64,000 bases of DNA from Hyphomicrobium sp. (GTDB lineage: Bacteria > Pseudomonadota > Alphaproteobacteria > Rhizobiales > Hyphomicrobiaceae), in NCBI RefSeq assembly GCF_003987855.1, contig NZ_RXIZ01000013.1:1-64000 (forward strand). Direction: 5' to 3'. Made by a program: the position numbers and the translations under genes. Below, in pieces: positions 51,670 through 61,100 of this stretch (position 1 is its first letter; every line of letters starts with the position of its first letter). Under the pieces are notes generated by a model. The model was not told where the DNA came from, made no database searches, and saw nothing but the letters and a program-made list of their open reading frames with translations.

Positions 51670-51684
51670 TTACATGACCTGTAA
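51670..51684. promoter_or_regulatory. Probable LysR-type binding site
   Basis: TTACA-TGACC-TGTAA is an inverted repeat with T-N11-A geometry 21 bp before the lysR-type start, followed by a further partial copy GTTACATGTC. This position suits autoregulation and control of the divergent small ORF. Confidence 0.45.
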
Positions 51685-51705
51685 GTTTTTGTTACATGTC
51701 GGTCC

Positions 51706-52686
51706 ATGTCACGCAGATTGCCGCCGCTCAATTCGCTCAAAGCCTTCGAAGCCGCTGCGCGGCTGGCGAGCTTTTCGCGCGCGGCCGCCGAACTCAACGT
51801 GACGCACGCCGCCATCAGCCGGCATGTGCGCGCACTCGAAGCGGAGTTTCGCACGCCGCTCTTCGAGAGAACCGGCCGGGGCGTGGAACTCACCGAAGTC
51901 GGCCGCGCACTTGCGCAGGAGCTTACGACAGGCTTCGACATCATCGCGGCGGCGGCGAGCCGGTTCGCGAAGCCATCGCGGCGCAAGCGGCGTCTTCGGG
52001 TAACGTCGGACCCGTCGTTCGCCGCGCTCTGGCTGGTGCCGCGCCTCGGCCGGTTCACCGCGCTCCATCCCGGCATCGAACTCGAAATCGACGCCAGCCC
52101 ACGGCTCGTCGATTTCGCGAAAGAAGATATCGACTTCGGTATTCGCTGGGGCGGCGGCGCATGGGACGGCGTCGATGCCAAGAAGCTTGCCGATGCGGAG
52201 CTGACCCTCGTCTGCAGTCCGCAGTTCCTCAGCGCGCATCCGATCTCCAAGCCCGCCGATCTCGATGGCGAACGCCTGATCCAGGAGACGGCGAAAGAAT
52301 GCTGGAACGCGTGGCTCGCGGCGGCGGGCATCGCCGATCGGGTGACGCCATCGGGGCCGACACTCAACGGCGATCTCGCAATCGCTGCGGCGGAGGCTGG
52401 CCAGGGGCTAGCGCTTGCCGATCAGATCCAAGCGGGAGATGCGCTCGCCGCCGGGTATCTCGTGCGGCCGTTCGAAGTGGTGGCGACGCGTTACGCGTAT
52501 TATCTGGTTCGTCGGCCCGGAGCGAGGGTGACAGAGGCGGCATCCGCATTCGAAGCGTGGCTAGAAGCTGAACTCAAAGCCTTCACAGCGAAACTTGCCA
52601 AAACGACTGCGGTGCGCGCGGAGATAAGCCGAACGCTGGCCAAATCCAAACCTTCGGCGCGCCGAGGGCGTGTGGCCGCGCGTTAG
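51706..52686 (+). CDS. LysR-family transcriptional regulator (GcvA-like)
   Basis: The 326-aa protein begins MSRRLPPLNSLKAFEAAARLASFSRAAAELNVTHAAISRHVRALEAEFRTPLFERTGRGVELTEVG, the standard LysR winged HTH of the GcvA/AmpR branch. The effector-binding domain follows (RLRVTSDPSFAALWLVPRLGRFTALHPGIELEID). The basic C-terminal tail (SKPSARRGRVAAR) is an extra about 30 residues long. Its stop overlaps the convergent barrel-protein gene by 4 nt. The regulated genes are unknown; the 27-aa ORF is the only divergent candidate. Confidence 0.93.
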   Translation: MSRRLPPLNSLKAFEAAARLASFSRAAAELNVTHAAISRHVRALEAEFRTPLFERTGRGVELTEVGRALAQELTTGFDIIAAAASRFAKPSRRKRRLRVTSDPSFAALWLVPRLGRFTALHPGIELEIDASPRLVDFAKEDIDFGIRWGGGAWDGVDAKKLADAELTLVCSPQFLSAHPISKPADLDGERLIQETAKECWNAWLAAAGIADRVTPSGPTLNGDLAIAAAEAGQGLALADQIQAGDALAAGYLVRPFEVVATRYAYYLVRRPGARVTEAASAFEAWLEAELKAFTAKLAKTTAVRAEISRTLAKSKPSARRGRVAAR

Positions 52687-53630
52687 GGCGCGGCCGGCTT
52701 CGGTACGAACCGTGTCAGGAAACCGCCGATCACCTGGTGGCTCGTCAGCCGCGCACCCGCCCAGCCGTCACGTGGCTCTTCGCCCTTCCACCAGCGCGAG
52801 AACTGCCGCCACATATCGATAGGATACCAGGAGCCGTCACGGCCGGTGAGCGGTCCCCAGTAGTCGGCAAGCGTGAACTTATATTCGAGGAACACAGAGC
52901 CGCTCTTCAAACGGAACTCGAGACCGAACAGCGCCTGCCCGACGGGGCCGGTGTATTGATATTCGTAGGTTCGCGATGCGTCGGTCTTCAAATGAATTTC
53001 CGAATGCGGAAACGAAAGGCCCGCGCCGCCCCCGAAGTAGGGCGAGACGATGCCGATCGAGGGCAGGCGCATCAGGCCGTTCAGCGTCAGCATGTTGTGG
53101 CCGTGCGTCCATTCGAGCTTGGAGAAATAATCGCCGACCTTCGCCGTCGCTGGCGCAGGCTTGCCGTCGATCGTTCCCTGGAACTCGAAATCCTGTTTGA
53201 AGGGCGCGTAGACTTTCGAGTGGGTGAAGTCGAGCATCGAGCCGAAGCGTCCGCCGAACCAGCGCTGAATGCGCACGCCGTAGTAGAGCGGGTTCTCGAA
53301 GGGTTCGGTGAACCAATCGATCTTTTTGATCGTCAGGTCCGTGTTGCCCGGCTTCACGAGGTGGAAATCGCTCGGGTAATGATACGGCGCGCCGAGGTAG
53401 GCGCCGAAATCGGTTTCGCGGCCCGGTTGGCGCGCGGTGGAGACAGGCGGATTGGCCGTCGTCGCCGATGAGTCATCGTAATCATCCGGGAGCGCAGCCA
53501 TGACGAGCAATCCCATCGTGACTGCGGTGGCCGCGATCTGGATCGCGCGGCCGATGGCCGACGTCGATGGCCAGGGGAGAAATCGGGGTGGCGACCACAG
53601 CGGTGCAGACAGGCGTTCGCGTGCGAGCAT
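52683..53630 (-). CDS. Outer-membrane beta-barrel protein, LpxQ (lipid A oxidase)-like
   Basis: The protein is 315 aa from the second ATG (53630), which has GGGGGGA upstream; the first ATG is too close to that site. An N-terminal hydrophobic segment (IQIAATAVTMGLLVMAALP) serves as signal or anchor. Alternating strands follow: FGAYLGAPYHYPSDFHLV, YYGVRIQRWFGGRFGSMLDFTHSKVYAP, PYFGGGAGLSFPHSEIHL and LEFRLKSGSVFLEYKFTLADYW. FTHSKVYA and PYFGGGAG match my memory of rhizobial LpxQ-like proteins, but the enzymatic call is uncertain. Confidence 0.7.
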   Translation of the reverse strand: MLARERLSAPLWSPPRFLPWPSTSAIGRAIQIAATAVTMGLLVMAALPDDYDDSSATTANPPVSTARQPGRETDFGAYLGAPYHYPSDFHLVKPGNTDLTIKKIDWFTEPFENPLYYGVRIQRWFGGRFGSMLDFTHSKVYAPFKQDFEFQGTIDGKPAPATAKVGDYFSKLEWTHGHNMLTLNGLMRLPSIGIVSPYFGGGAGLSFPHSEIHLKTDASRTYEYQYTGPVGQALFGLEFRLKSGSVFLEYKFTLADYWGPLTGRDGSWYPIDMWRQFSRWWKGEEPRDGWAGARLTSHQVIGGFLTRFVPKPAAP

Positions 53631-53712
53631 TCCCATTCCCCCCGTTTGCCGCCCGCATCAGGCGGTCTCGTCGTGGCGTGCCTGCGCCTTCCCGCACAGT
53701 TGCCGGTAGGCT

Positions 53713-54825
53713 TTATGCGCCTCCTCCAGACGCTTGCAAGGCATCCAGCATTCGATTTACTGCGGCAATCTGCGGCGCGTCACGAGTCAGATACTGCGGG
53801 CCCGTATAACCCCACCAATCCCAGCAGCCTTGCGGATTGATCGGCGACTTCGCCACCTGTGGAAAAAGCACGACGATCCGATTCGTATCGGCCCAGCGGG
53901 CATAGCCCGACTCCTTGATGAACGTGTCGCCCACCGCTTCGCGATTCTGCTCGCAGCCGTGGAAGGCGATGTGAACGCGGCAGCCTTTTGACTCAGCGCA
54001 GGCTTTGGGAACGTACACGACGCCGGTTTCGGCAAGCTCGGCGCTGTCGTTGTTGGTGACGAACGGCCGTTGATCGAAATCAATGAATTGGCCAGAGAGT
54101 GCGCTCGCCCGCGGCTGCAGATCGCCGTAGATGAATTTCAACAGCGCGCCTGCTTGATCGTAATTGCAATTGACGATGTATGGCTCGCCCGAAACACCGC
54201 AGGAACTGCCCTCGTCGTCGGTCACGAACGCATGGCCGGCAGGGACATCGGACACGAGCGCGACGTTCGCATCGGGCACGCCGAGCTTCTTGTAGAAATC
54301 TGCCGCGTGCCTGACGATCGATGGGGCCACCGTGCGGTCGGCCGTTCCGGTGAAGAGATAGATGCGATCGCGTATGACGTCGGCGATGGGATCGATCTCG
54401 CCCTTCTTAGCGCGGTCTTCCGCTTTTCGTGCAAGTTCGTCGGGATCGGATACGCCCCATATGCCGAGGAGATCGAGCATGCAGCCGTTCACGGCCTTGC
54501 TGAGGTTCAAGAGCGCGGTACCCGTGCCGGGCATCGTGTTGGCGAAAATGCTTTCGGAGCAGCCATAGGGTCCGCCCGCGATGATCGCGGCGCCGATGAC
54601 GCGCTTGGCATGCGCCATCTGGAATTGACCGGCCATGTAGGCGCCTGAACTGATACCAGACACCGAGGTCTGATCCGGTTCGACGCCGAGCGCGGGAATG
54701 GGACGCGCGGTTGTTGCCGTTGTCTCGGCTTTGTCGCTTTTGTCGTTGCAGCCTGCGGTCAGTGCGGCGGCGAACGCTGCAAGGATCAGCGGCAGGCGGG
54801 CGAGCGGATATCGTCGAACTGGCAT
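53713..54825 (-). CDS. Polyhydroxybutyrate depolymerase-like lipoprotein
   Basis: The protein is 370 aa from the ATG at 54825 (MPVRRYPLARLPLILAAFAAAL), with lipobox LTAGC, so it is likely a periplasmic or outer-membrane lipoprotein. The alpha/beta hydrolase has SVSGISSGAYMAGQFQMAHA (lipase box GISSG), the Asp region FTGTADRTVAP and the oxyanion/His region VHIAFHGCEQNREAVGD. The pattern matches the type without separate substrate-binding domains, such as Rhodospirillum PhaZ1. The substrate may be PHB released from lysed cells or oligomers; this is inference. The track start at 54921 overlaps the next gene. Confidence 0.85.
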   Translation of the reverse strand: MPVRRYPLARLPLILAAFAAALTAGCNDKSDKAETTATTARPIPALGVEPDQTSVSGISSGAYMAGQFQMAHAKRVIGAAIIAGGPYGCSESIFANTMPGTGTALLNLSKAVNGCMLDLLGIWGVSDPDELARKAEDRAKKGEIDPIADVIRDRIYLFTGTADRTVAPSIVRHAADFYKKLGVPDANVALVSDVPAGHAFVTDDEGSSCGVSGEPYIVNCNYDQAGALLKFIYGDLQPRASALSGQFIDFDQRPFVTNNDSAELAETGVVYVPKACAESKGCRVHIAFHGCEQNREAVGDTFIKESGYARWADTNRIVVLFPQVAKSPINPQGCWDWWGYTGPQYLTRDAPQIAAVNRMLDALQASGGGA

Positions 54826-54866
54826 GGTGGAATGAATTCCAGAAATCGGGGCTTCAGAAAATGAGG

Positions 54867-55727
54867 CTATCGGGTAATGGCGTCGAAGCTCAAGGCGGCG
54901 TTGGGCCCAATATACCAGCACTTCTTCTCATCCGCCTCCTTATGCCAGATGAGACTCTTAACGTCGTTCCAGCCACCCTTCTGAAGGCTTCGCTGCAAGG
55001 CCTTAAGCTCATTTGCGCTGGGCTGGGGAGTCAAGCCTTCCGCGTAAACGAACGAGACCGTACTGACGGCCGTTGCCTCATAGCCTTCTTCGCGGCGCGT
55101 GATGAGGAACGCGACCGAATTCAGGTTCTGGCCGGGGATGCGGGGAACGCCGAGCGGAAAGATCAGACGCCCGCCAACTTTCAGCTTTTCGATCCATGGA
55201 GCAGCGGGCCGTGGCACGGCAAAGTTGACGTAGACGATATCCACCTTGCTCTTCGGCCAGTCGCAGCCATTGGCGCAAACGACTTCGACGTTGGCGCGGT
55301 CGGCGAGATTGTCTTTTGCTCGGGCGGCGGATTTCTCGTCGTATTCGACGGCGATGACGCGTCCGGCCGCTCCGACGAGTTCGGAAATGATCGCGGAGTA
55401 ATAGCCGTTTCCCGCACCGATGTGGGCGACGGTATCGCCCTCGCGCGGCGCGACGAGATGCAGCCAGCGCGCATGGAGCGACGGACTGCCGTTATTTACG
55501 CCGCGGGCTTCGTCGATGGCAATGACGACGTCCTGATAGATGAGGGCAGGATCTTTGTCGGCGTGCACGCCGTACGACCACGGTGTCAAGATATGCCATG
55601 GCGGCGGACCCAGGAACGCCTCGCGCGGCACGCTTGCGAAGGCGTCCTCGAGACGTTTGTTGTCGGCTGCGTCAGCGATCGTCAGCATCTGGCGCGCGAA
55701 GACGCGGCGCACATTGGCAAGTTTCAT
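54867..55727 (-). CDS. Protein-L-isoaspartate O-methyltransferase family protein
   Basis: The 286-aa protein has the Pcm-type SAM-binding fold: EAFASVPREAFL-like opening (LEDAFASVPREAFLGPPPW), VAHIGAGNGYYSAIISELVG, VIAVEYDEKSAARAKDNLA and GGRLIFPLGV. It is longer than standard Pcm (about 210-220 aa). The motif I residues HIGAGNGY replace the usual EIGTGSGY, and the C-terminus is extended. It may be a divergent Pcm acting on other substrates. It lies 41 bp upstream of the PHB-depolymerase-like gene and downstream of pbpC. Confidence 0.85.
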   Translation of the reverse strand: MKLANVRRVFARQMLTIADAADNKRLEDAFASVPREAFLGPPPWHILTPWSYGVHADKDPALIYQDVVIAIDEARGVNNGSPSLHARWLHLVAPREGDTVAHIGAGNGYYSAIISELVGAAGRVIAVEYDEKSAARAKDNLADRANVEVVCANGCDWPKSKVDIVYVNFAVPRPAAPWIEKLKVGGRLIFPLGVPRIPGQNLNSVAFLITRREEGYEATAVSTVSFVYAEGLTPQPSANELKALQRSLQKGGWNDVKSLIWHKEADEKKCWYIGPNAALSFDAITR

Positions 55728-55767
55728 CTCCGGCTCCGATCGCCGCGCTTTGGGCGGGCGGCTCGCG

Positions 55768-58101
55768 TTATCTTACGCGGATCGAAGAGCGGTCGGTACG
55801 GCCTTTGGCATCGATAACGGTAAGTTTGGCGAAGCCTTCTGTGGGCTGCCACGTGACTTCGCGGGCGTGCGCATCCGAAGCGATCGGTTTGCCGTCGATC
55901 AGCCAGGTGAGCGGCAGTGCGCCACCATCGGCTTTGAGCACGAGGGGTTCGCCGTCGAGATCGGCTGTCGCGATTTCGGATTGATCGGGCGGAAACGAGA
56001 TGAGAACCGGTGGTTCGAGGAATTTGCCTGTAACAGGATCGTCGCCCGGGTCGCGCCAGCGCTTCAACGGCGCGGGGAGCTCAGCATTCGTCGCGCGGAT
56101 TACGTTGGCGGGCGCGCCTTGCAAGGGCGCGCGCGCGCCGGGAATACGCTCGAAGGCGTCAAACAACATCGGCGCTGCGGCGCTGCGGCCGACGAGCCCG
56201 GGGATGCTCGAATTGTCCGGACGGCCGACCCAGGCGGCAATCACATACTTGCCGTCGTAGCCGATTGCCCAGGCGTCGCGATAACCATAGGACGTGCCGG
56301 TCTTGTAGGCGAAGCGTCCGCCCTTGGCGTTGAGCGGCGGCGGTGCGTCTTTCAGGACATCCGTCACATACCACGCCGCGAGCGGTGACATGAGACGATG
56401 GGCGTTGACGAGCGGCTTCAGATGCGATGTCGCCCAGACCTTGCCGCGCTCGTTCCAGCGATGGGTCAGCATAATGCTGTCGCCGCCGCGCGCGAGGCCG
56501 GCGTAGAGCTGCGTCAGTTCCTCGAGCGTCAAACCCGTACCGCCGAGTGCCATCGCCAACGTCGGCTCGGACTTGTCTGGGAAGCGAGCTTCGACGCCGG
56601 CACGGCGGAAGCGGCCAACGAGCTTGCCCGGTCCGACGCGGGCCAAAACGCGGACAGCGGGGATGTTGAACGACTGCTCCAGCGCCTCGCGAATGGAGAC
56701 GGTGCCGTGATAGCCTTCATCGAAGTTCTTCGGCGCGTAATTGCCGAAGCGAACGGGCCGATCCTCGATGAGTGTTTCGGGATGCGCGAGGCCGGCTTCG
56801 AAAGCCAAACCATAAATGAACGGCTTCAACGTCGACCCGGGCGAGCGCACGGCGGTTGCCATGTCGACGGCGCCCTGACGCGATTTATCCATATATCCGG
56901 CGGAGCCGACCTCAGCCAAAATCTCGCCCGTCTGATGGTCGGCGACGATGACGGCGGTCGAAACGTTGTCGCCGATCATGCGGGCGTGATCCTGCGCGAG
57001 CTTTTCCAGGCTCGCTTGCAGATTGCGGTCGAGCGTCAGCTTGATCACGCTTTCGCTCGGATGGGCGGCAACTTCGCCTTCGGCGAGATGGGGAGCGAGC
57101 AGAGGAAACGAGTAGCGCGCGGCTGGAATGCGCTCGGTCTTGGCGCGTTCGGCTTCCGCCAGCGTGATGACGTGTGCGGCGACGGCGCGATTGAGCACGC
57201 GATTGCGGGCGCGCAACGCTGCATTCGGATTGCGATCGAGACGGCGAATTTCCGGTGACTGCGGGAGGGCGACAAGAAGAGCAGCTTCGCCGAGCGAGAG
57301 GCGGCGTGGTTCCTTGCCGAAATAGGCGAGCGAGGCGGCGCGAACACCTTCGAGATTGCCGCCGAACGGCGCGAGGCGAAGATAGAGCTTGAGGATCTCC
57401 GTCTTGGAAAGGGTGCGCTCAAGTTCGATGGCGCGCGCCATCTGGCGAAGCTTGCCGCCCGCCGTGCGCTCGTGACGGCCGTCGAGCAGGCGAGCGACCT
57501 GCATCGTCAGCGTCGAGCCACCGGATATGATGCGGCCGTGGCGCAGCATCTGCATCACCGCGCGGAGGATGGCTTTCGAGTCGACACCGTGATGCGAATA
57601 GAAGCGCTTGTCTTCGAAGGCGAAGAGCATTTTCAGGTAGTGCGGATCGACGTCCTTGGGATCGAGCGGCAACCGCCACATGCCATCGGTCGTCGTGAAG
57701 GCGCGGAGCAGGCGATCGTCGCGGTCGACGACGGTGGTCGATACGGCCCTGGCGTTCTCGAGCGGCAGGGGGCCGGCGTCGGCGAAGGCTTTGAGGTAGA
57801 GGCCGCAGGCGCCGGCCGCGAGTACGAAGAATGCCGCGCAAGCCGCAATGGCCACACGGCGCAGCGTGAATGGATTTCGGCTTTTCTCACGCGGCGGAGA
57901 AGCAGCGCGAAGGCGAGATAAGAAGGGGACGTAGCGCCGGAGGAGGGTGGCTGACGCTGGGGGCACCGACGGCTCGTCACCCCCTCTCCGGCCTTCCCCC
58001 ATTGGGGGAACTGCAGACGAGGAGACTTGCGCCCCCTCACCCTGGCCCTCTCCCCGAGGGGAGAGAGAGACGTTCTTCTTTGCCCATGGCCCCAGCCGCA
58101 C
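55768..58101 (-). CDS. pbpC: Penicillin-binding protein 1C
   Basis: Class A PBP with GT51 (EDKRFYSHHGVD, GGSTLTMQVARLL) and transpeptidase motifs SPGSTLKPF (SxxK), QSFNI (SxN) and YKTGTSYGYRDAWAIGY (KTG). The PBP1C C-terminal domain has PPVLISFPPDQSEIATADLDGEPLVLKADGG and PIASDAHAREVTWQPTEGF. The track start is a GTG at 58101 (777 aa), but residues 1-80 include peptides translated from REP-like repeats (SLSPRGEGQGEGA). The membrane anchor begins at TLRRVAIAACAAFFVLAAGAC. The true start may be the in-frame GTG just before it. It pairs with the alpha-2-macroglobulin gene as in enterobacteria. Confidence 0.93.
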   Translation of the reverse strand: MRLGPWAKKNVSLSPRGEGQGEGAQVSSSAVPPMGEGRRGGDEPSVPPASATLLRRYVPFLSRLRAASPPREKSRNPFTLRRVAIAACAAFFVLAAGACGLYLKAFADAGPLPLENARAVSTTVVDRDDRLLRAFTTTDGMWRLPLDPKDVDPHYLKMLFAFEDKRFYSHHGVDSKAILRAVMQMLRHGRIISGGSTLTMQVARLLDGRHERTAGGKLRQMARAIELERTLSKTEILKLYLRLAPFGGNLEGVRAASLAYFGKEPRRLSLGEAALLVALPQSPEIRRLDRNPNAALRARNRVLNRAVAAHVITLAEAERAKTERIPAARYSFPLLAPHLAEGEVAAHPSESVIKLTLDRNLQASLEKLAQDHARMIGDNVSTAVIVADHQTGEILAEVGSAGYMDKSRQGAVDMATAVRSPGSTLKPFIYGLAFEAGLAHPETLIEDRPVRFGNYAPKNFDEGYHGTVSIREALEQSFNIPAVRVLARVGPGKLVGRFRRAGVEARFPDKSEPTLAMALGGTGLTLEELTQLYAGLARGGDSIMLTHRWNERGKVWATSHLKPLVNAHRLMSPLAAWYVTDVLKDAPPPLNAKGGRFAYKTGTSYGYRDAWAIGYDGKYVIAAWVGRPDNSSIPGLVGRSAAAPMLFDAFERIPGARAPLQGAPANVIRATNAELPAPLKRWRDPGDDPVTGKFLEPPVLISFPPDQSEIATADLDGEPLVLKADGGALPLTWLIDGKPIASDAHAREVTWQPTEGFAKLTVIDAKGRTDRSSIRVR
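57978..58070 (+). repeat. Tandem REP-like elements inside the pbpC start region
   Basis: Two elements lie here: CACCCCCTCTCCGGCC...CCCCCATTGGGGG (57978-58011), and CCCCTCACCCTGGCCCTCTCCCCGAGGGGAGAG (58032-58070). They share the head of the copies at 9648 and 10074. They overlap the N-terminal codons of the pbpC frame. Confidence 0.75.
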
Positions 58102-58107
58102 GTCGCA

Positions 58108-61100
58108 TCACTCCTTCGTCGAGACGGCGAGCGTGCCGGCGGCGGAGCGCGCGTACCGTTCGGGCCGGTACATGTCTTCGACGGTTGCCGCCGGATGGAC
58201 GAACGTGCCCGGCGTCACGGCGCGAACGATGTAGGCCAGCGTCGCGGTGACGGCGGTCGTCTTCGGCTGCGTGGTGCCGTCGGGCAGAACGACCTGGCTC
58301 TCCGGCGTGCTGTTGCCGCTTGTGTTGTCCGGCGTATCGCTATTCTCGGCATCCGAGGACGAAGACGATGTCGACGTGCGCACGTTCGCGAAGTTGAACG
58401 CGGCGACGAAGCGATCATCGCGGAACTCGGTGTGCTCCGGCTCGGCCGTCGACTTCAGCCACGACAGGCCCGAGATCGCGCCGCTGTCGACAAGGTGCGG
58501 GTTTTCGATCTCGAAGCCCGCAGGCAGGCGATCGACGACCATCACGCGGCCGGCAGGATCTTCGGACGTGACCTTCACCACCATGACGAAGCGATCGTTC
58601 TGCTTCACCTTGGCCTTGCCGCCGGTGAGGCTTGCCAGATCGATCTTCTTGCCATCGACCGTGTAGGCCTGCCGCTCGATCTTGAAGCCTTTCGAGACGG
58701 CGGGTTCCGGCGTCAGCGCTGCGCCGATGACGGAGATCACCGCATCGACGGCGGTGTCGCCGTTGTTGGTGATGGTCAAGGCGCCGTTCTTCAGCTCGGC
58801 CGGCGTGAGGCCCTTCAGCAAGGGACCATTCACCGGCTTGCCGTCGATCGACAGCGTTGTTGCTTTCACTTCATCGTTCAAGGCTTTGGCGGCGAGCAGC
58901 ATCCAGGCCTGTTCCTGCGTGGATGTGTACGTCCGCGTTTCGTAAGCCTTGGCGATGACGGTCGCGAGGCGCGGCTGGTCTTCGCGGGCGATGCCGGTTT
59001 CGGCCGCCAACGTGACGAGCGCGGCGCCATCGCGCAGCGTCGAGCCATAGTCGCTGCGATAGCCGCTGTCGGGGGTATCCGGCATGGCGGCCAGTGCGGC
59101 GGCGAACGTGCGTTCGGCGCGTTCCTTGTCGCCCATCATCGCGAGCGCCGCGCCGACTTGCGCCTTGGCTAGCGGCGTCGAGAAGCGGCCGATGCGTTCG
59201 TCGGCGTAGTATCTCAGGTCACCGATCGGCGCGCGGCCGTTGCGGGCGAGGACATAGAGCGCATAGGCCCGATCTTCGCCACCCTTCTCGAAGTCAGAAG
59301 CGTAGGCGATGAAGTTCTGCAGCCGGTCGAGCGCGCGATTGAAGCTCTCACGCGGCACATCGTAGTTGGCTTCCTTGGCGCGCGTCAGGAAGTCGGTGAC
59401 GTAGGCCGTCAGCCACAGGTCGGTGCTGTAGGGTCCCCAGACGCCGAAGGCACCCGTCGAGTCCTGCATCTCGAAGACGCGGCCGATGGCTTTCTGGACG
59501 CGATCCTTCAGTTCCTTGTCCTGGGCGAGACCGATCTGGGCCGCCACCGCGTTGGCGACGACCAGCGGCATCGCTCGCGATACCGTCTGCTCGGCGCAGC
59601 CGTACGGATAGCGGTCGAGCTGCGAGAGAAGTGTCGGCACGTCGAGGCGAGCGGCCGGCCCGACCGACATGTTAATGCGGGTTCGCGACGGGATCAGATC
59701 GTAGGCGAGATCTGCCGATACGCTGAGCTTGCCGCCGGGCTTCAGCGACGAGATCGTGGTGCGCTTGATATCGCCGGCGGGCGGGAAGACGTTGAACGTC
59801 ATCTCGCGCTTGACGGCAATGTCGTTGGGCCCGGTGACGACAGCCTTGAGCGTCACTTCGCCAAGCTCCGTCGGCTTGAACAGGATGCGCTGCATCGTGC
59901 GTTCGCCCTGTTTCAGGTCAGCCGTCTTGTCGGCAACAGGCGTCAGCGTCTCGTTGCGGTCGTCGCCCGCTTTACGCGACAGCGTCAGCTTGTAGGGCGC
60001 GGCCGGGCCATCGACGTTGTGGATGCCGAAGCCGAGGTCGACTTCGTCGCCCAAGGTCATGAAGCGGGGGACCGCGACGGTGAGAGCCACCGCATCCCGG
60101 ACGATCAAGTCGCCCGAGCCATGACCCACCTTGTCCTTGCTCCATGCCACCGCCATGAACCGCACGGTGCCGTTGAAATCCGGCAGGTCGAACGAGACGC
60201 TCGCGGTGCCGTCATCCTTCACCTGAACGATGCCGGAATAGAGCGAGACGACCGTTTCGACCGTGGGGTTGCCTTGCAGCGCCGCGCCCGCGTCACCACC
60301 CGAGCGCAGCTTGCCGCGATCGGCGTGCATGCCATCGATCAGCTTGCCGTAGAAGTCGCGGATTTCGAAGGCGAGCTTCTGTTGTTGCGAGAACCACTTC
60401 TCAGGCGCGGGCGTCTCGAAGCGTGTGAGGTTCAAGATGCCGAGGTCGACGGCTGCGACGACGACGCGCGCGTCTTCGCCGGGAGCCAAGCCTTCGACTT
60501 TCAGCGGCACATCGACGTGCGCGCCGGACTTCACCTTGTCGGGAAGCGTGACCGCAACTTTCAGGTGCTTGCTGCTCTGGTCGATCGGCAGCCAGCGGAT
60601 ACCGATGGCGCGGCTCGGCATGCGCTTTTGCCCCTCGTCCATCGGGCGATAGAGGATTGCGGTGGCGTAGGCGCCGGGGCCCCACTCGCCATCGACGGGG
60701 ATCTCAACTTCGCCGCCGCCTTTGGCAATGTCGACTTCCTTCATCAGGTCGAGGCCGGTTCCGAGCACGGCGACGAGCGCCTTGCCGCCGAGCTTTGATG
60801 CGATGCGCAGCTTCGCGGTGTCGCCCGATTTGTAGCTGTCCTTGTCGAGCGCCACGTCGAGCTGTTCGGGTGAATCGACGTTGTCGCCCGCCGTGTACCA
60901 GCCGGCATTGAAGATGATGCTCGAGGCCGGGCCATCGGCAGCGGACGAGGCGATGTCGAGGCGATAGCGGCCCCAGTCGATCGGCTGGGAAATCTTGGCG
61001 GCGCCGCCGGCGGTGACGGCGAGCTCGCCACTGCCGATCTTGCGCTTGACCGTGACGGCTTCGTACGTCCAGGCGCCGTCGCGGCGATACCACTGCCAGT

